Shown in pieces: positions 22,173 through 34,192 of a DNA stretch of 64,000 nt (its first letter is position 1; every line of letters begins with the position of its first letter). The position numbers and the translations under genes are program-made. The DNA is taken from the NCBI GenBank assembly GCA_025738555.1, contig JAOVFP010000015.1, positions 3,410,001 through 3,474,000 on the forward strand. The letters run 5' to 3'. Source of the DNA: Cyathus striatus. Taxonomy: Eukaryota; Basidiomycota; Agaricomycetes; Agaricales; Nidulariaceae. The notes under the pieces were generated by a model. The model was not told where the DNA came from. It saw nothing but the letters and a program-made list of their open reading frames with translations, and made no database searches.

Positions 22173-25100
22173 ATGAAGCGGAAATTTGGTCAACCGACCT
22201 TTCCCAACCTTTACTTCAAAGATGGAATCCTCTCCATTCCAGGATATACCTTTGAGAAGGTACGTGCTACCAACTCGACATTTCTTTTGCGCTTAATTCC
22301 CCTAGGCCACCTCCTGGCAAGATACTGGCAGTATGACTGTGCTTGCGGAGGGAAATAGTCTGAAAGATGGTTCAAATGATTGCTAAGATTGCCCCAGCCC
22401 AGTCAAATGGCTCGATGTGTTTGGAACGCGAAGCGCATGTGTATGCTTAGGTCTTATTGCGGTGCTGTGAAATAGGAGCTGATGTACATTTATTCAAGAC
22501 TCAGCAAATTGTCGCAAATCTTTGATGGATACAGCACAGCGCTTAGAATGATCGATTTTTTCAAGATATCCAGAGAGCATGGTGATTGTGTAGTTCTTCT
22601 ATTAGCCCATCCAGGCTTAAATCTGTTGGGACGTTACCTTCCGCCTTCCAAGGTCAATGATCTCTTGTTGGCAGATTGGCAAAGAGCGAGGCCCCCCTCA
22701 TCTCGAGAAGATGTATACATGATCGCTGCAGAAAATCTTGACCTAACGGAAGAAATGGAAGCGTTCGATGTCATGGACTTGGCCTCATTCCTCGAGTCCG
22801 TCGTTTTTTTATACCCATTTAGGATTCCACTGACTAGCTCCCACAGATTTGCCATTCAAGCCACGCACTGTCTGGAAATACTTCACAAGTGAGTCCTTCT
22901 GCAGACACATGCTGTTTATATTCGTGCTTACAGCTTCAGGGCTGGAGTTATACATCGTGAAGGTACAGTCTAATCCCCTTGAATAGTCATTCCCATCTAA
23001 CGTTTCGCACAGTTCGTGCAAATGCTTTTCATCTCAACTCTCATTCTGGGCTGGTACGTTTTGTACATTTCGGAAATAGAGCCATATCGTTGGAGAACTA
23101 TGGCTCTCCATCCTCACTGGTGCTACGTGCGTACGAGGAGATAGAAAAGCTCAAAGTTAAGGAAGCTCTATGCTACCTTGCTCCTGAACAGACCGGTAGT
23201 ATAGAGACGATGACTCAAGACCATCGCACTGATATATATTCCCTTGGTATTTTGTTTTGGACATTACTTGTCGGCCGTGGTCAGATGCCTTTTGAAGGAG
23301 GGCCGTTGGAACTATTGCATGCTATTGTGCAGAAGCGGCCCATGCCAGTGCATGAAGTTCGGCGCGATGTTCCTCAGGTTCTAGCCTCTATAATAGACAA
23401 AGTGTGTCTTTATTCTAAACATGACAGCAAAATTAATGACATCGGGTATTTTACAGATGTTGTGTAAGAGTCCTGATACAAGGTATCAAAGTGCGCATGG
23501 CCTGAAAACAGACCTTTTGGAATGCCAAAGAAGGCTTCTTGCTACTGTCTCGTCATCTTCGGAAGAAAGCGAAGTGAGTACCTGTTTTTCCATTTCCATT
23601 TATATCTGTTATTGACCTATGTAGCTCATTCCGCCTTTCGAAATTGCTTTGGAGGATAGGTTTATGGAATTTACTATTCCAATCGCCTTGGTACGTCAGC
23701 GATATCTTCGCGTTTTTCACATACTTATACTGTGACAGTTCGGACGTGAAAAAGAACTCGAAACTATTCGAAATGTTGGTACGTATTCGTTAGTCGTTGG
23801 TATTTTTGTCTTCTCTCAACTAGTACGCAGTGCGCAATGTTTCTACTAGCTTCTCAAGACATTTTGCCGCTTCGAAGGGATACATCGCTGTGTCTTCAAA
23901 CGGGACAATGGCTCAAGATGCTAGCGTTGGAACAACTGCAGATGATCACAGTGATTCGGTTACATCATCGAGTGAGTCATTGCACCCCGATTTACTGACA
24001 TGCGAGTCCAGTGTTGGAATTACGTCGCCGCGGGCGTCCCCTACTTATGAGCACTCTCTGTCAGTGTCTATGAGCCCTTCTGTGCAGTCAGGAGATGGCC
24101 TACGTCGTGTAGCTCTTAGAACTCGAACGCGCCTTTCACGAACACAAGCTATACTAGTGGTTGGACCGCCAGGGTTTGCTTTCTTAGATTATCGTTATTT
24201 TAACTGTACTAAATCGAAGTTTTAGAATTGGAAAGAGCTCTATGGTTCTGGCAAACCAAGCAAAATGGCGTTGTGAGTACTTTGCCGCAGTGATAATGTG
24301 ATGTCCTATTAACGTAACCAAGCACATGGATTATGGGGTCAAGCGAAATTTCAGAACGCAGACTCGGCGCCTTTTGCTGCGTTGGTGAGTGTTTTCGCTA
24401 AGAATGAACGATTATATCAATGTAATTCTTTTTTCAATAGTTAGGGTGTCTTTCAGCAGTGCTACGACAGCTAATGGTATTTCACACAGACCTACACCGC
24501 TTCGTCATGGCACTACGCGAGCGCCTAGGTCCTCAGCTTCACAACGTACCTCTTCTTTATCAGGGGACTCCCGAACTACAAGATGTGCTGGCTCTCTTTG
24601 ATATTGTCTTAGACGCTCCCCAAGATCCACTTAGTACTCGTGAACTAAGAGCCAGGTTCCAATCGCTGGTGGAAAGCGTATTTTCTGTGATTGCTGAGAC
24701 CCGACTTTTGCACTCTTTCTCGATGATCTCCACGAAGCCGATGATTCGTTGGTATATTTTACCTTCATGAATATACAATATTCAAGCTTGATTTATATAG
24801 GTCACTTGATTTGGTTTCCGCGTTATTGAACTCAAGAAGTCGAATGGCGAGTAGATCCTTATTCGTAAAGATCCTCTTAACCGACTTGTATCTTAGCTTA
24901 TTTTTGCAACCTTACGCTCTGATAAGCCGTAGGGATATTAACCAAACTTTTAAGTTTTTTCTTACTTATTTTCACAGCGAAATCGTTGAAAGAGTTCGGG
25001 CCATGTTTGCAAACAGATCGAGACCTACGTGGATCACTGTTGAACCATTGACATATGGTGCCATCTCTTCCCTCGTATCTAAAACGTTGCATCGAAACAA

Positions 25101-28100
25101 AGAAGACTGTATTTCGCTATCGCGGTTTGTGTTTGCTTCTTCCGCTGGTAACGCATTCTCTGCGCGTAACATTCTTATGACACTGCAACGGCAGCATTTT
25201 GTACGTTGTTTGCCAGAGATAGAGTATTTGTACTTAATATTTAACTATCAGATTAATTTTGACTGGGATCACAATTACTGGACGTAAGTGCCATCTTTTG
25301 TCTACCTCTGACCGTATTTTGATACTCTTTTATAGCTATGACATGAATGTCATTGAGAAAAGTACAACGAACCAAAAAATGACAGATCCAACAGACCTTA
25401 GTTTCCTGATATCACATATGCGTGAACTTCCAGAAGAAACTAGGAAGTATCTTATCTGGGCAGCATTTTTTGGCGAGACGTAAGAGCCAAGTTTTATAGG
25501 TGTTAAATTCGAGCTCACATCTAGGGTCGTATAGGTTCAAAGTAACTGAGGTGGCCCTCATGATGGATTGGGAAGACTCAAGTGGCGGTAGTGGAAGTGA
25601 AGATGAAGTAGATGAGATGTGGAATCTTCACAAAGCCGTCTCAAATTTGCGTGACAGCGGCGGAAATAACACCCGAGGGTCGATGCGGGGTCTTCAATTT
25701 GCGTTGTCGGAGGGCTGGTTAATACAAAGAGCCAGGGATATGTGCAGCTTTGCACATGACAGGTACCGACAAGCTGCTCAAGCGGAAGCAGAAGCACTTC
25801 CGCCTGAAGTTATTGCAAAGATGTCGTTTAGGGTAAGACGTTTCAATTATTCTGCTCTCTTGCTTGGCGCTTACCAGAGCTTAGATCATTCTTATTATGC
25901 TACATGAAACACCGGTGGATGTTTACCGGATAGCAGAACATGCCAAAAGGTCGCAATTCTTTAGTGTTGTGTCATGCTTGCTCATGTTCTGGTAGATGTC
26001 TCTCCCTTCTGCAAGACCATCCAAAGAAGGAGGAATTACTTGAGGTTCTCATCGATGCTGGAGAATCTGCTTGGGCAAGGGGTGCTCACGAGGTAGTGTC
26101 GCACATCTTATTGGAACCGTCACTCTCTCAATTATGTAATTAGCTCTCCATTCGTTCCTTCGTTAGTGCAAGGACCCTTCTAAGCGAGTATCGCTGGATA
26201 GATAAACCGGCGCGCACACTTAACATCATGTCGCGTCTCGCTGCGTGAGTTTCATTTTTATGTGTCAACAGCCATATAAATTTTTATGTAATTCAGGTTA
26301 TACACTTGGAAAGGTTCGGTATTGGCTTCTCTTCTCCAACTGTTCATCTCAAAGGTTTTGCAGGCGAATATTCCACGTCAGACGACATCATAAAAGAATG
26401 TTACGAGCACGCTGAAGATCCGGAGCACAGGAGTAATCTTCTACGCTTACGTTCTCGTAATCATTGGTCGCGCAGTAATTTTTCAGATGCTCTGAGCGAT
26501 ACACTGTATGCACTGAAGTTGCTCGGAATTGATATCAATGCTTCCCCGACTAGGCGACAAGCCGATGCAATGTTTGAACAAGTAAAAAACGAGATATTGG
26601 CTGTTGGATTTGATGAGATAATGGCGATACCACGAACAACAGATAAAAGAATAGAACTTGCTGTGTCACTGCTCAATGATGCCGGCAAGTCTTTTCCGCC
26701 ATTCAGGGATCCTAAGCTTATTCGTAACATTAGGTATAAATGCGTATTGGAGCCCGTCACCGTTTGCTTTTGCGGATGTCATCGGGTTAACGGTGAATCC
26801 TTTCGTATCTACTCAGTGAATATTATCTCATTTCAGAGTTTGTGCAGACCATTCAACTTGCGTTGCGGTATTATAATTTGGCTTAACAAATGTTTAAAAT
26901 TTGGATGTTGATTCTGAGACAGGTCTGGTATGGCTCCTGGTACTGCGTTGGGTTTTTTTTGGGCGCTTGGAGGTCAGTCTTTATCATTAATATATACACC
27001 ACGATAAACATTCCAACAGCTGCTGCAGAACGAAGAGAGTTATATCGATTCTCCGCAGACCTAGGGAAGCTTGCTCTTCGCATTGCAGCTCGGCACGGAA
27101 GCATGGGAGAAAAATGGTGAATGTCGTTGTAATTATACTGATACTTGGCTTTATTGATGCTATGTTACACAGTCGTGCTAACCTTTTGTATTGCGCACTG
27201 GTTTCTGGGTTTGATAGCGTACATATCAGGTCGAACTTGCCCAAACTGGAGGAAGCTATTAAATATGGAAATACTGCTGGAGACCGGTGAGTACAGTCCT
27301 TAGCCTGTAGTGAACATTAGAACTTACAATTTTTCGTAGCGTTTATACAAGTTTTGCCAGTATACATACCATTGTAAACAAACTTTATTTATGCAATCAT
27401 CGTAAGCAACGTATTATATTATGTTCCCTGCAATGGAATTTAATTGATAAATCCCTTAGTCAGTGAATTGGTTGTAGCAGCAGAAGAGGTGAGCTATAAC
27501 ATTCTACATCATCTGCCGACTTCTTTATATGTGTCCTATTAGTGCTTGAGTGATGTGCAGTTATGGGCACCAGGCGCTGAATGTGCGATCTTGGCCACTG
27601 GCGTGCTTAACTGCGTCCGTGTGCTTGGAGGGTATACACTTGCACGAGATATGCAAACACTATTCGACACCGACAATTTTGTAGAGAGTGAATTTTGGAG
27701 CAGATTCATGAATCATCGGGAAATGTATCGTTGGTGCTGAATTGGTGAGTGAGATTCCAAACTCTCCATTCTCTTGCCTAATTGTGACGTACACCTGAGG
27801 TATAACTCGTACAAGGTAGTTACACTTTTCTACCTTTCATTTTATGCAACTTATCTCCTGGATTTCGAGGTCGCTTCCTATTTCTGCGTTGGATATATCG
27901 AAGAAGCTGCATCTCTTGGGTTTTATGTTTACCAGACTAGGGATATCCATCCCAAGTGTGTGCCGCTCCTATGAACATTCACATATTTCTTAATATTTTC
28001 AGTAGTCATCGACATGTGCGTTATGCCTTGTTCTTTCATAGCTTGGCTATGATAGCGTGCTTGAGGAAAGGTCCCATGTCAGAAGACCGCAAATCTACAT

Positions 28101-31100
28101 ACCTGGCTCAAATCAGGGCTAATCAAGGCTATATCAGGAAGTATGTTGTTATCCTGTCTTCAACTTTTTAGATAATAATCGCCATAGGTGGTCATCTCCA
28201 AGTCCTATCAATGCAAGTACATGGGTAGCTATTGTGGTAAATATTCAATCAATCTGTTTTAATTTTCATTTCGTTGCTAACGTTTCGAAGGACGCAGAAA
28301 TGGCTGCTTTGAAGGGAAGTCCGGATGCATTTAAGTTGTATGACGTGGCAGTGAAGTGAGAGCAAAACCGTTAAATATACAGTTAGTTATCCAATCGCTA
28401 ATGAGTATTGCAGACTAGCGGTAAATAATGACTGGTTATTAGAGGAGGGATTTGCTCTGTTCCTCGTAAGCCATTTCTACTTTTTTAATTCAGTTATTGA
28501 TGTTTTACAGCAAGGATCGCATTTTGTAAGATGCGGCGTTGAAGGTCTTGGCAGTGAGCTTCAGCGACGCGGTATTTCTAGGCAAGCTCAATGGGGCGCG
28601 CAAGGAATAGTGTAAGCCTTTCCAAGGATGATCACCGATGTATCTAACCTTTGTCCAGAAACCATCTTACAGCTGTGGTTGGTGTAAGGTCACTTCTGCC
28701 TTTAAAGCGTCCAATATTCTCTTCCGATGTTGCGGTGCAGACTGAAATGACTGCTGTTGGGACCAATTCATTGTCATCGCAAATGACTAGGCACAATTCC
28801 CCTGATGATCAAGAATCCACGTTGAGCGCAACAGACCTCGCTGCTATCCTAAAGTGGAGTAAAGATATCTCCAGTGATATAAACTTGTCGTCTGGTACGC
28901 TTTGTGGTCAACGTACGTATATTTCTTAAACAACTCACTGTACATATAGCTTTACAACGACTTACGGAAATCGCGACTGGTGTGCAAACTTTTACCGACT
29001 TAGTTACATCGTTCTTTGCTAACAATAAGTTCTTCCAGAAACTTCCGGATCCCAGAATACATGTGGTATGCAGTTTCGACGGGCGCCTTTTAGATGTTAT
29101 CTGAAAATCTATAGTTGTTATTGCGCGGGAGGCAGGGGATTATACCGTAGCCACGAGCATGGTTCCGCCTGAGCCATGTCAGGTTCATGAGTAAGGGATA
29201 TTTAAACACCTGGTTTATGAAACTAATGTCATAGCAGAAACCCCAAGTCAATTCGCACAATTGCGGACCCTTTACAAAAAGCCATCATCCAATACAGTTC
29301 GTGCGCGTTGTCGCTGAACTCAGTGTATACAACTGACTATCATATTCCAGCACTAAACTCCAAGGAACGCATTTGCTACGATGATGCATCTTTGGATTCA
29401 CGCTTTTCTTCTGAGGCGGGTCAGACTCTCCATCGTTCTGTGCTGTGTCTTCCTATCTTTAGCAACCGCGGACAAACATTCGGTGCTGTCTATTTCGCTT
29501 CCCGGTATCCCTTTTCACAAAATACGGTCACGATTTTGACGCTGCTTTGTCAACAAGCCAGCATTAGTATAGCAAATGCACTATTATTTAGGTCTGTACA
29601 GGCAGGAACTCGAGAAAATTTAAAGATGATAGCTACTCAGCGAGATGCTCTTGAAGCAGCGCGGAAAAGCCGTGAAGACGCTCTTAAAGCTACGAAGGTG
29701 CACCTTACTGTTTTATTTGCTTTTGGGGATATTGAATGTCTCGACCAGATAAAAAGTAACTTTCTTGCCTCGATGAGCCACGAGTTGAGGACCCCCTTCA
29801 GGTAGACTTTCTTTCAGTAGTTTATATGGTAATTAACATATCCTATAGCTCGTTTTACGGTCTTCTTGATCTTCTGAGTGGGACGGAGTTGAATCCTGGA
29901 CAAAGCGAAATTGGTAAATGTTATGCTACACAAGCTTGCATTCCGATGCTGAAGTTTATCGCTAGTTCAAACGGCCAAACAATCTTGTGAACTATTACTA
30001 AAGGTATACCCATTTATTCCTTAATAATCTTTTTGGTTTGGCTAAACACGATAAACCATGCAGATCATCGACTCTATCCTAGATTATAGTAAGCTGGAAG
30101 CATCTGGTGATTCTACTATGTATATTCGGTCTTCATCCACTGATATCGTTATTAGCCGTTAAATTGGAGCCAAGCGGGTTCCTAGTCGAGGTAAGAGGTC
30201 AATACACGATCTGTGCTTTTCTAACTGCAACCTTCTTCAGAACATAATAGCTGTAAGTAGGTTACTATCTTGCTGTACAGCTCTAAATTGTACATATCAG
30301 GACTGCATGGAGTTATTACTCCCCATGGCTGCCAAGAAGCTCGATCTGTCATTCAATATTGAACCGGACGTCCCATCATGTGCGTGCTCTGTTGACAGAC
30401 AACTTGTCTATACACATCACAACTTATCTGGCACCGAAATAGGGGTATTTGCCGATTATGCTCGCATTCGTCAAGGTAATAGTAGGATTTAATGTTTTTA
30501 CTAATAAATTTCATGAACCTATATTTCTTAGTGCTGATGAACCTTATCGGAAATGCGGTGAAATTCACTGCCTCCGGTTATGTACGCGTTGTGTGTTCAC
30601 TGGATACAAATGTTTCCCCACCGAACGGTGAAGTACAACTAAGATTTGATATACAGTTTGTTAACTCGCACGTTCATGGGGTCATAGTTCTCATATTTTT
30701 ATCAACAGGGATACAGGAATTGGTCTTTCTGCCAGTGATGTCGACCTTTTATTCGTGCCGTTCCAGCAGGCAGATGTACGTCGTATAAATTCAATTACCT
30801 GTGTTCTCATAGCATTAACATACATGTGTAGAATTCGTCTACTCGCCGTTTTGGAGGGACTGGACTAGGCCTTTCTATTTCACGACAACTGGTCAAACTC
30901 ATGGGAGGTGCTATTGGCGTTCATTCCGAACTTAACATCGGTTCTATGTTCTGGTTCACAATTCCAGTAAAGGTATTTGATTCTGAGGAGACGCGCAAGG
31001 TGAATATAGACAACAATACTTTTGTAGTCATTCATGTTAATATCTGCTGAAGGCTGCGCAGGATTTACAGAATCTTAGATCTGTGTTAATGTCTCCTCGG

Positions 31101-32220
31101 CCCTTACGTATTCTAGTATGCTCAGCATCTGATGCCACTCTTGCTTTTTTGAGCTCGATGTTCACGGGATTTCAAATTAAACTAGTGTCAACGATACAAG
31201 AAGCGCAGTCTCAACTTGGATCCTATTCAAGTTCGGAGCTTCCATTGGACTTCGTTATACTTGATGATCAATCAGAGACTCATGCTCATGAGCTATCCCA
31301 ATTTATTCATGGACTAGGACGCAATTCTCTGCGAGAAACGAAGGTCATACATCTTTATACCCCGACAACTAGTCGCTCAGGAGAGGCTATATTTGGAAAT
31401 AGCAACATACCAGGTGTAGTAAAGATGACTAAACCACCGAGGACACTTCGAATGCTTCAGACTCTAGCTGGCCTCAAAATTTACCAAATACCATATCTTC
31501 TAAACATACATCGGATGTAACGAAGGCACTGGAGGATTTGGCTGCTGCTCAACGCACGCTTTACGGAAATGTTTTGATTGCAGAAGGTGAGGTATTCTAG
31601 GCCTGTGACGATAAGATTACTTATAAATGGTAGATAACCCGATTGCACAAAACTTGTTGGTTAGGCAATTGGAACGTTACCATCTAAAGGTGACAGCCAC
31701 TAGTAACGGAGAAGAAGCCATAGCGGGTAATAAGTCGGGCACTTCAACAAGTGAATATTACTAATGAATGCTTCAGAATGGGAAGCTCATGAACCGGGAT
31801 ACTTCAGCGTTGCTCTTTTCGACCATCGTAAGCTACGAATTGAGCTTCTAGATTCTATCATCACTTATGATTGATCCACATTATAGACATGCCTATTTGC
31901 GACGGAGTGGAGGCTGCGAAACGGCTGCGTCTACTTGAAGATAAGCGAAAGACTCCCACAATCTTGCCAAGTATGTTCATGTTGCAATATCCAGGGACTG
32001 AATTAAGCTTTTTTTGCTTTTCAGTCGTCGCTTTGAGTGCCGATTGTCAAGACTCCACGAAGCAACTATGTTTGAGTGCTGGGATGAATGCATTCTTTAG
32101 TAAACCACTAAAGAAAGGTATGTTGACTTGGCATGGTGAAGATAGTGTCTGCTGATGCTAGCTTACTTAGCCGATCTTACCTCACTTCTCTCTATGTTTG
32201 GGCAACCTCCGGTTACCTGA
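22173..32220 (+). CDS. Group X hybrid histidine kinase (pseudokinase-AAA-GAF-HK-REC)
   Basis: A roughly 2,200-residue sensor split by dozens of introns. Domains in order: a protein-kinase-like region (22.2-23.6 kb) in which HRD is replaced by HREVRANAF and DFG by VHFGNR, so inactive; a NACHT/AAA-like ATPase (24.1-25.3 kb) with Walker A GPPGIGKSS; a long helical, TPR-like region; a GAF domain (29.0-29.6 kb); HisKA with H-box [13 protein letters not shown]; HATPase with N-box [17 protein letters not shown] and GGTGLGLSI; a degenerate receiver (31.1-31.5 kb); and a receiver with acceptor Asp in LFDHHMPICDG and Lys in FSKPLKK. This is the layout of fungal group X kinases such as S. pombe Mak2/Mak3, peroxide sensors feeding Mpr1. 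Start is uncertain: the frame opens after TAG at 22104-22106 with no ATG until 22173 (MKRKFGQP), so an upstream exon is possible. Two introns are GC-AG. The Walker B segment appears out of frame near 24706-24750. Confidence 0.9.
24847..24896 (+). other. GC-AG intron in histidine kinase gene
   Basis: Donor ATG/GCGAGT, internal CTTAAC branch-like site, acceptor TCTTAG. Removing these 50 nt joins LNSRSRM to [11 protein letters not shown], the expected ATPase-domain text. No GT donor gives this frame. Confidence 0.75.
26685..26733 (+). other. GC-AG intron in histidine kinase gene
   Basis: Donor G/GCAAGT (the consensus GC donor) and acceptor CATTAG, 49 nt. Removal joins VSLLNDAG to [17 protein letters not shown] in frame, matching the conserved region between ATPase and GAF. 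Unspliced, the frame leaves this text. Confidence 0.8.
30241..30252 (+). other. 12-nt microexon in histidine kinase gene
   Basis: AACATAATAGCT, flanked by CTTCAG and GTAAGT, encodes NIIA and joins PSGFLVE to [10 protein letters not shown] just before the HATPase domain. Confidence 0.75.
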
Positions 32221-32451
32221 ATTGTCTAAGTATTGGATATGTAACATCTGCAACCATTTCAAGGAGGACATTCAGCTTATCATTGTTATATAATTTAATT
32301 AAGGGTCCATAAGGAAATACATGTCTCATAATTTGATATCCTCGTTTTATACCATTGGAAATGTAACTCATGTACAAAGATCCTGCAGTTCCAGGCTACT
32401 TGAAATGCAAAAAGAGATCGGTGATGTAATCATATACGAGTCGAAATACTT

Positions 32452-33949
32452 TTAGCGATATTGTGCGCCGTACTGACCACCAGGAGCAGGGTAGGGAGCT
32501 TGTCCTGCTTGGTTCATTGGCTGCGCATGTGCACGGGCGTGAGCGGCATGGGCCGCGGCAGCAGCAGGATCGACAGGTTGATAATGAGGCTGACCATATA
32601 TGGGTTGCTGAGGGGGATATTGAGATGGATGAGGTTGTTGCTGATGATGTGGTTGATGACCGTGTGGATGAGGAAAGTTGAAGGAAGGCGGAGGCATATT
32701 ACTTTGAGAGTTCATACCAAATGATGTGGGATTGGCAAGATTGGCAAAATAAGGATGCGATAGGGCATCGGAAGCGGGATATAGCTCCGCGGGTCGAATT
32801 TCAGTAGTCGTTCCAATAGATCAATGGCTTGCGCTGGAGATAAGAACTAGAGGCGGAGGCGAACGGATTATATACGTACCTTGTGGGGATGCTTTTGGTA
32901 TAACTTGTTGTAAAGACATCTTCGGATAACGGGGGAAAGATTTGTTTGTCAATGAAATCTCGGGCTAAGGCGAGCGGGATTTGTTGAGTGTGATGAAAAG
33001 GAAAGTTGGATGGGAAGCATACCGTGTCCTTGAACATCTTTTGGAACTGGACATCTGTGGGCGTTCCTACGACCCTCATAATGTGAAGGAGCTGATCCTG
33101 GTTATCTCGACCTCTGAATAGTGGAACGCCTGAAATCATCTCAGCAAATATGCAGCCACATGACCAGACGTCAATGGAAGTGCTGTAGGTACGGGAACCG
33201 AGTAGAACGTCTGGAGCACGGTACCACAAGGTAACGACCTAGAATTAAAATGTTTTGAGTCGGTATAGGTGGATGTACGAAATGTAAGCTGCGGAACATA
33301 CTTCATTGGAGAATGTGTTTACAGGAACGCCAAAGGCACGGGCTAAACCAAAATCGCCAAGTTTTAACTCGCCTTTTCGATTTATGAGGAGATTTTGAGG
33401 TTTGAGATCGCGATGGAGAACCTGATTTTCGTGACAGAAAGCTGTTCCTTTAAGCAATTGGTACATGAAGCTCTGGACTGTATTTGGATCGAGGGCGCCA
33501 CGGTCTCCATGCTGATCCATGTACTTCTTTAGATCTTGTTCGCAGTATTCGAAAATGAGAATAAGCTTTGTTTCGGTGTGTATGACATCGTGTAGTCTGA
33601 CGATATTGACGTGCTTGAGTTCCTTCATAAGAGAGATCTCACGGATGGCGGTGGATGGAGTACCCTCTTCAGCATCCAAATGGATCTCTTTGAGGGCGAC
33701 GACTTCGTTAGTGGTCTTTGATCGTCCCTGTATGCACGAAGGTGAGCGGGCGGCGGAGCGGGTGAGAAATGAGAGCAGACTTTGTAGACGGTGGCATAAG
33801 TTCCTTCGCCTAAAGGAGAAGAATTAGCTGGGAGGACGGGGAGAAGGAAAGGCAGGAGTGACCTAATTTCTCGAGCTAGCGGAGAGGGGTGGTGGTGAGT
33901 AGCTGGCAGGAGGGGGAGACGGAGTGCTGACCTGGATATAGTTGAGCAT
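32452..33949 (-). CDS. PHO85: PHO85-type cyclin-dependent kinase
   Basis: The start [20 protein letters not shown] gives the Gly-rich loop. Next come [13 protein letters not shown], the cyclin-binding helix [17 protein letters not shown], the catalytic loop [43 protein letters not shown] and [15 protein letters not shown]. These match Pho85, the kinase that with Pcl cyclins controls phosphate, glycogen and cell-cycle responses. A Gln/His/Pro-rich tail ([16 protein letters not shown]... to GGQYGAQYR) ends at 32452 and is rare in yeast Pho85. The first exons are 18, 13 and 29 nt. Between KFDP and [15 protein letters not shown] the frame breaks by one missing base at GGG 32791-32793 (plus strand). 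Without correction the kinase ends early and the tail is lost. It is convergent with the histidine kinase. Confidence 0.92.
33863..33875 (-). other. PHO85: 13-nt microexon in PHO85
   Basis: CTCGAGAAATTAG encodes LEKL plus one base, between a 56-nt intron after MLNYIQ and an intron before GCGAAGGAACTTATG. The three first exons total 60 nt and give exactly 20 residues of the Gly-rich loop region. Confidence 0.85.
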
Positions 33950-34192
33950 GTCTGGTGATGAGAAGAAGAGGGAGGGGGTGGTATTTAAGGGGGTGGAGGA
34001 CAAGAGGAGAATAAGAGATGGGGAGGAGAACAAGAAAGGTGGCGGGGACAACAAGAATAAGAAGAAGAGTTAGCGGGACAATAGCAATGTTGTTTAGTAG
34101 TTTGATTGGAGTGTGTACAGCAGCATTATCTTATCTGTGCACGTGATCATTTAAAAGAAAACTAAAGATTTCTTGTCCGCTCGTCTTCTTTC
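33950..34192. promoter_or_regulatory. Bidirectional PHO85/UTP5 promoter
   Basis: 243 bp between divergent starts. The PHO85 side is pyrimidine-rich on its own strand. No TATA box recognised. Confidence 0.5.

Noticed and set aside
24700..24756. Programmed -1 frameshifting in the histidine kinase
   Set aside because: The site CTTTTG does not fit an X XXY YYZ slippery heptamer and a second shift back would be required.
32461..32724. Open frame on the plus strand opposite the PHO85 tail
   Set aside because: Shadow of the Gln/His/Pro-rich coding sequence; no conserved text.
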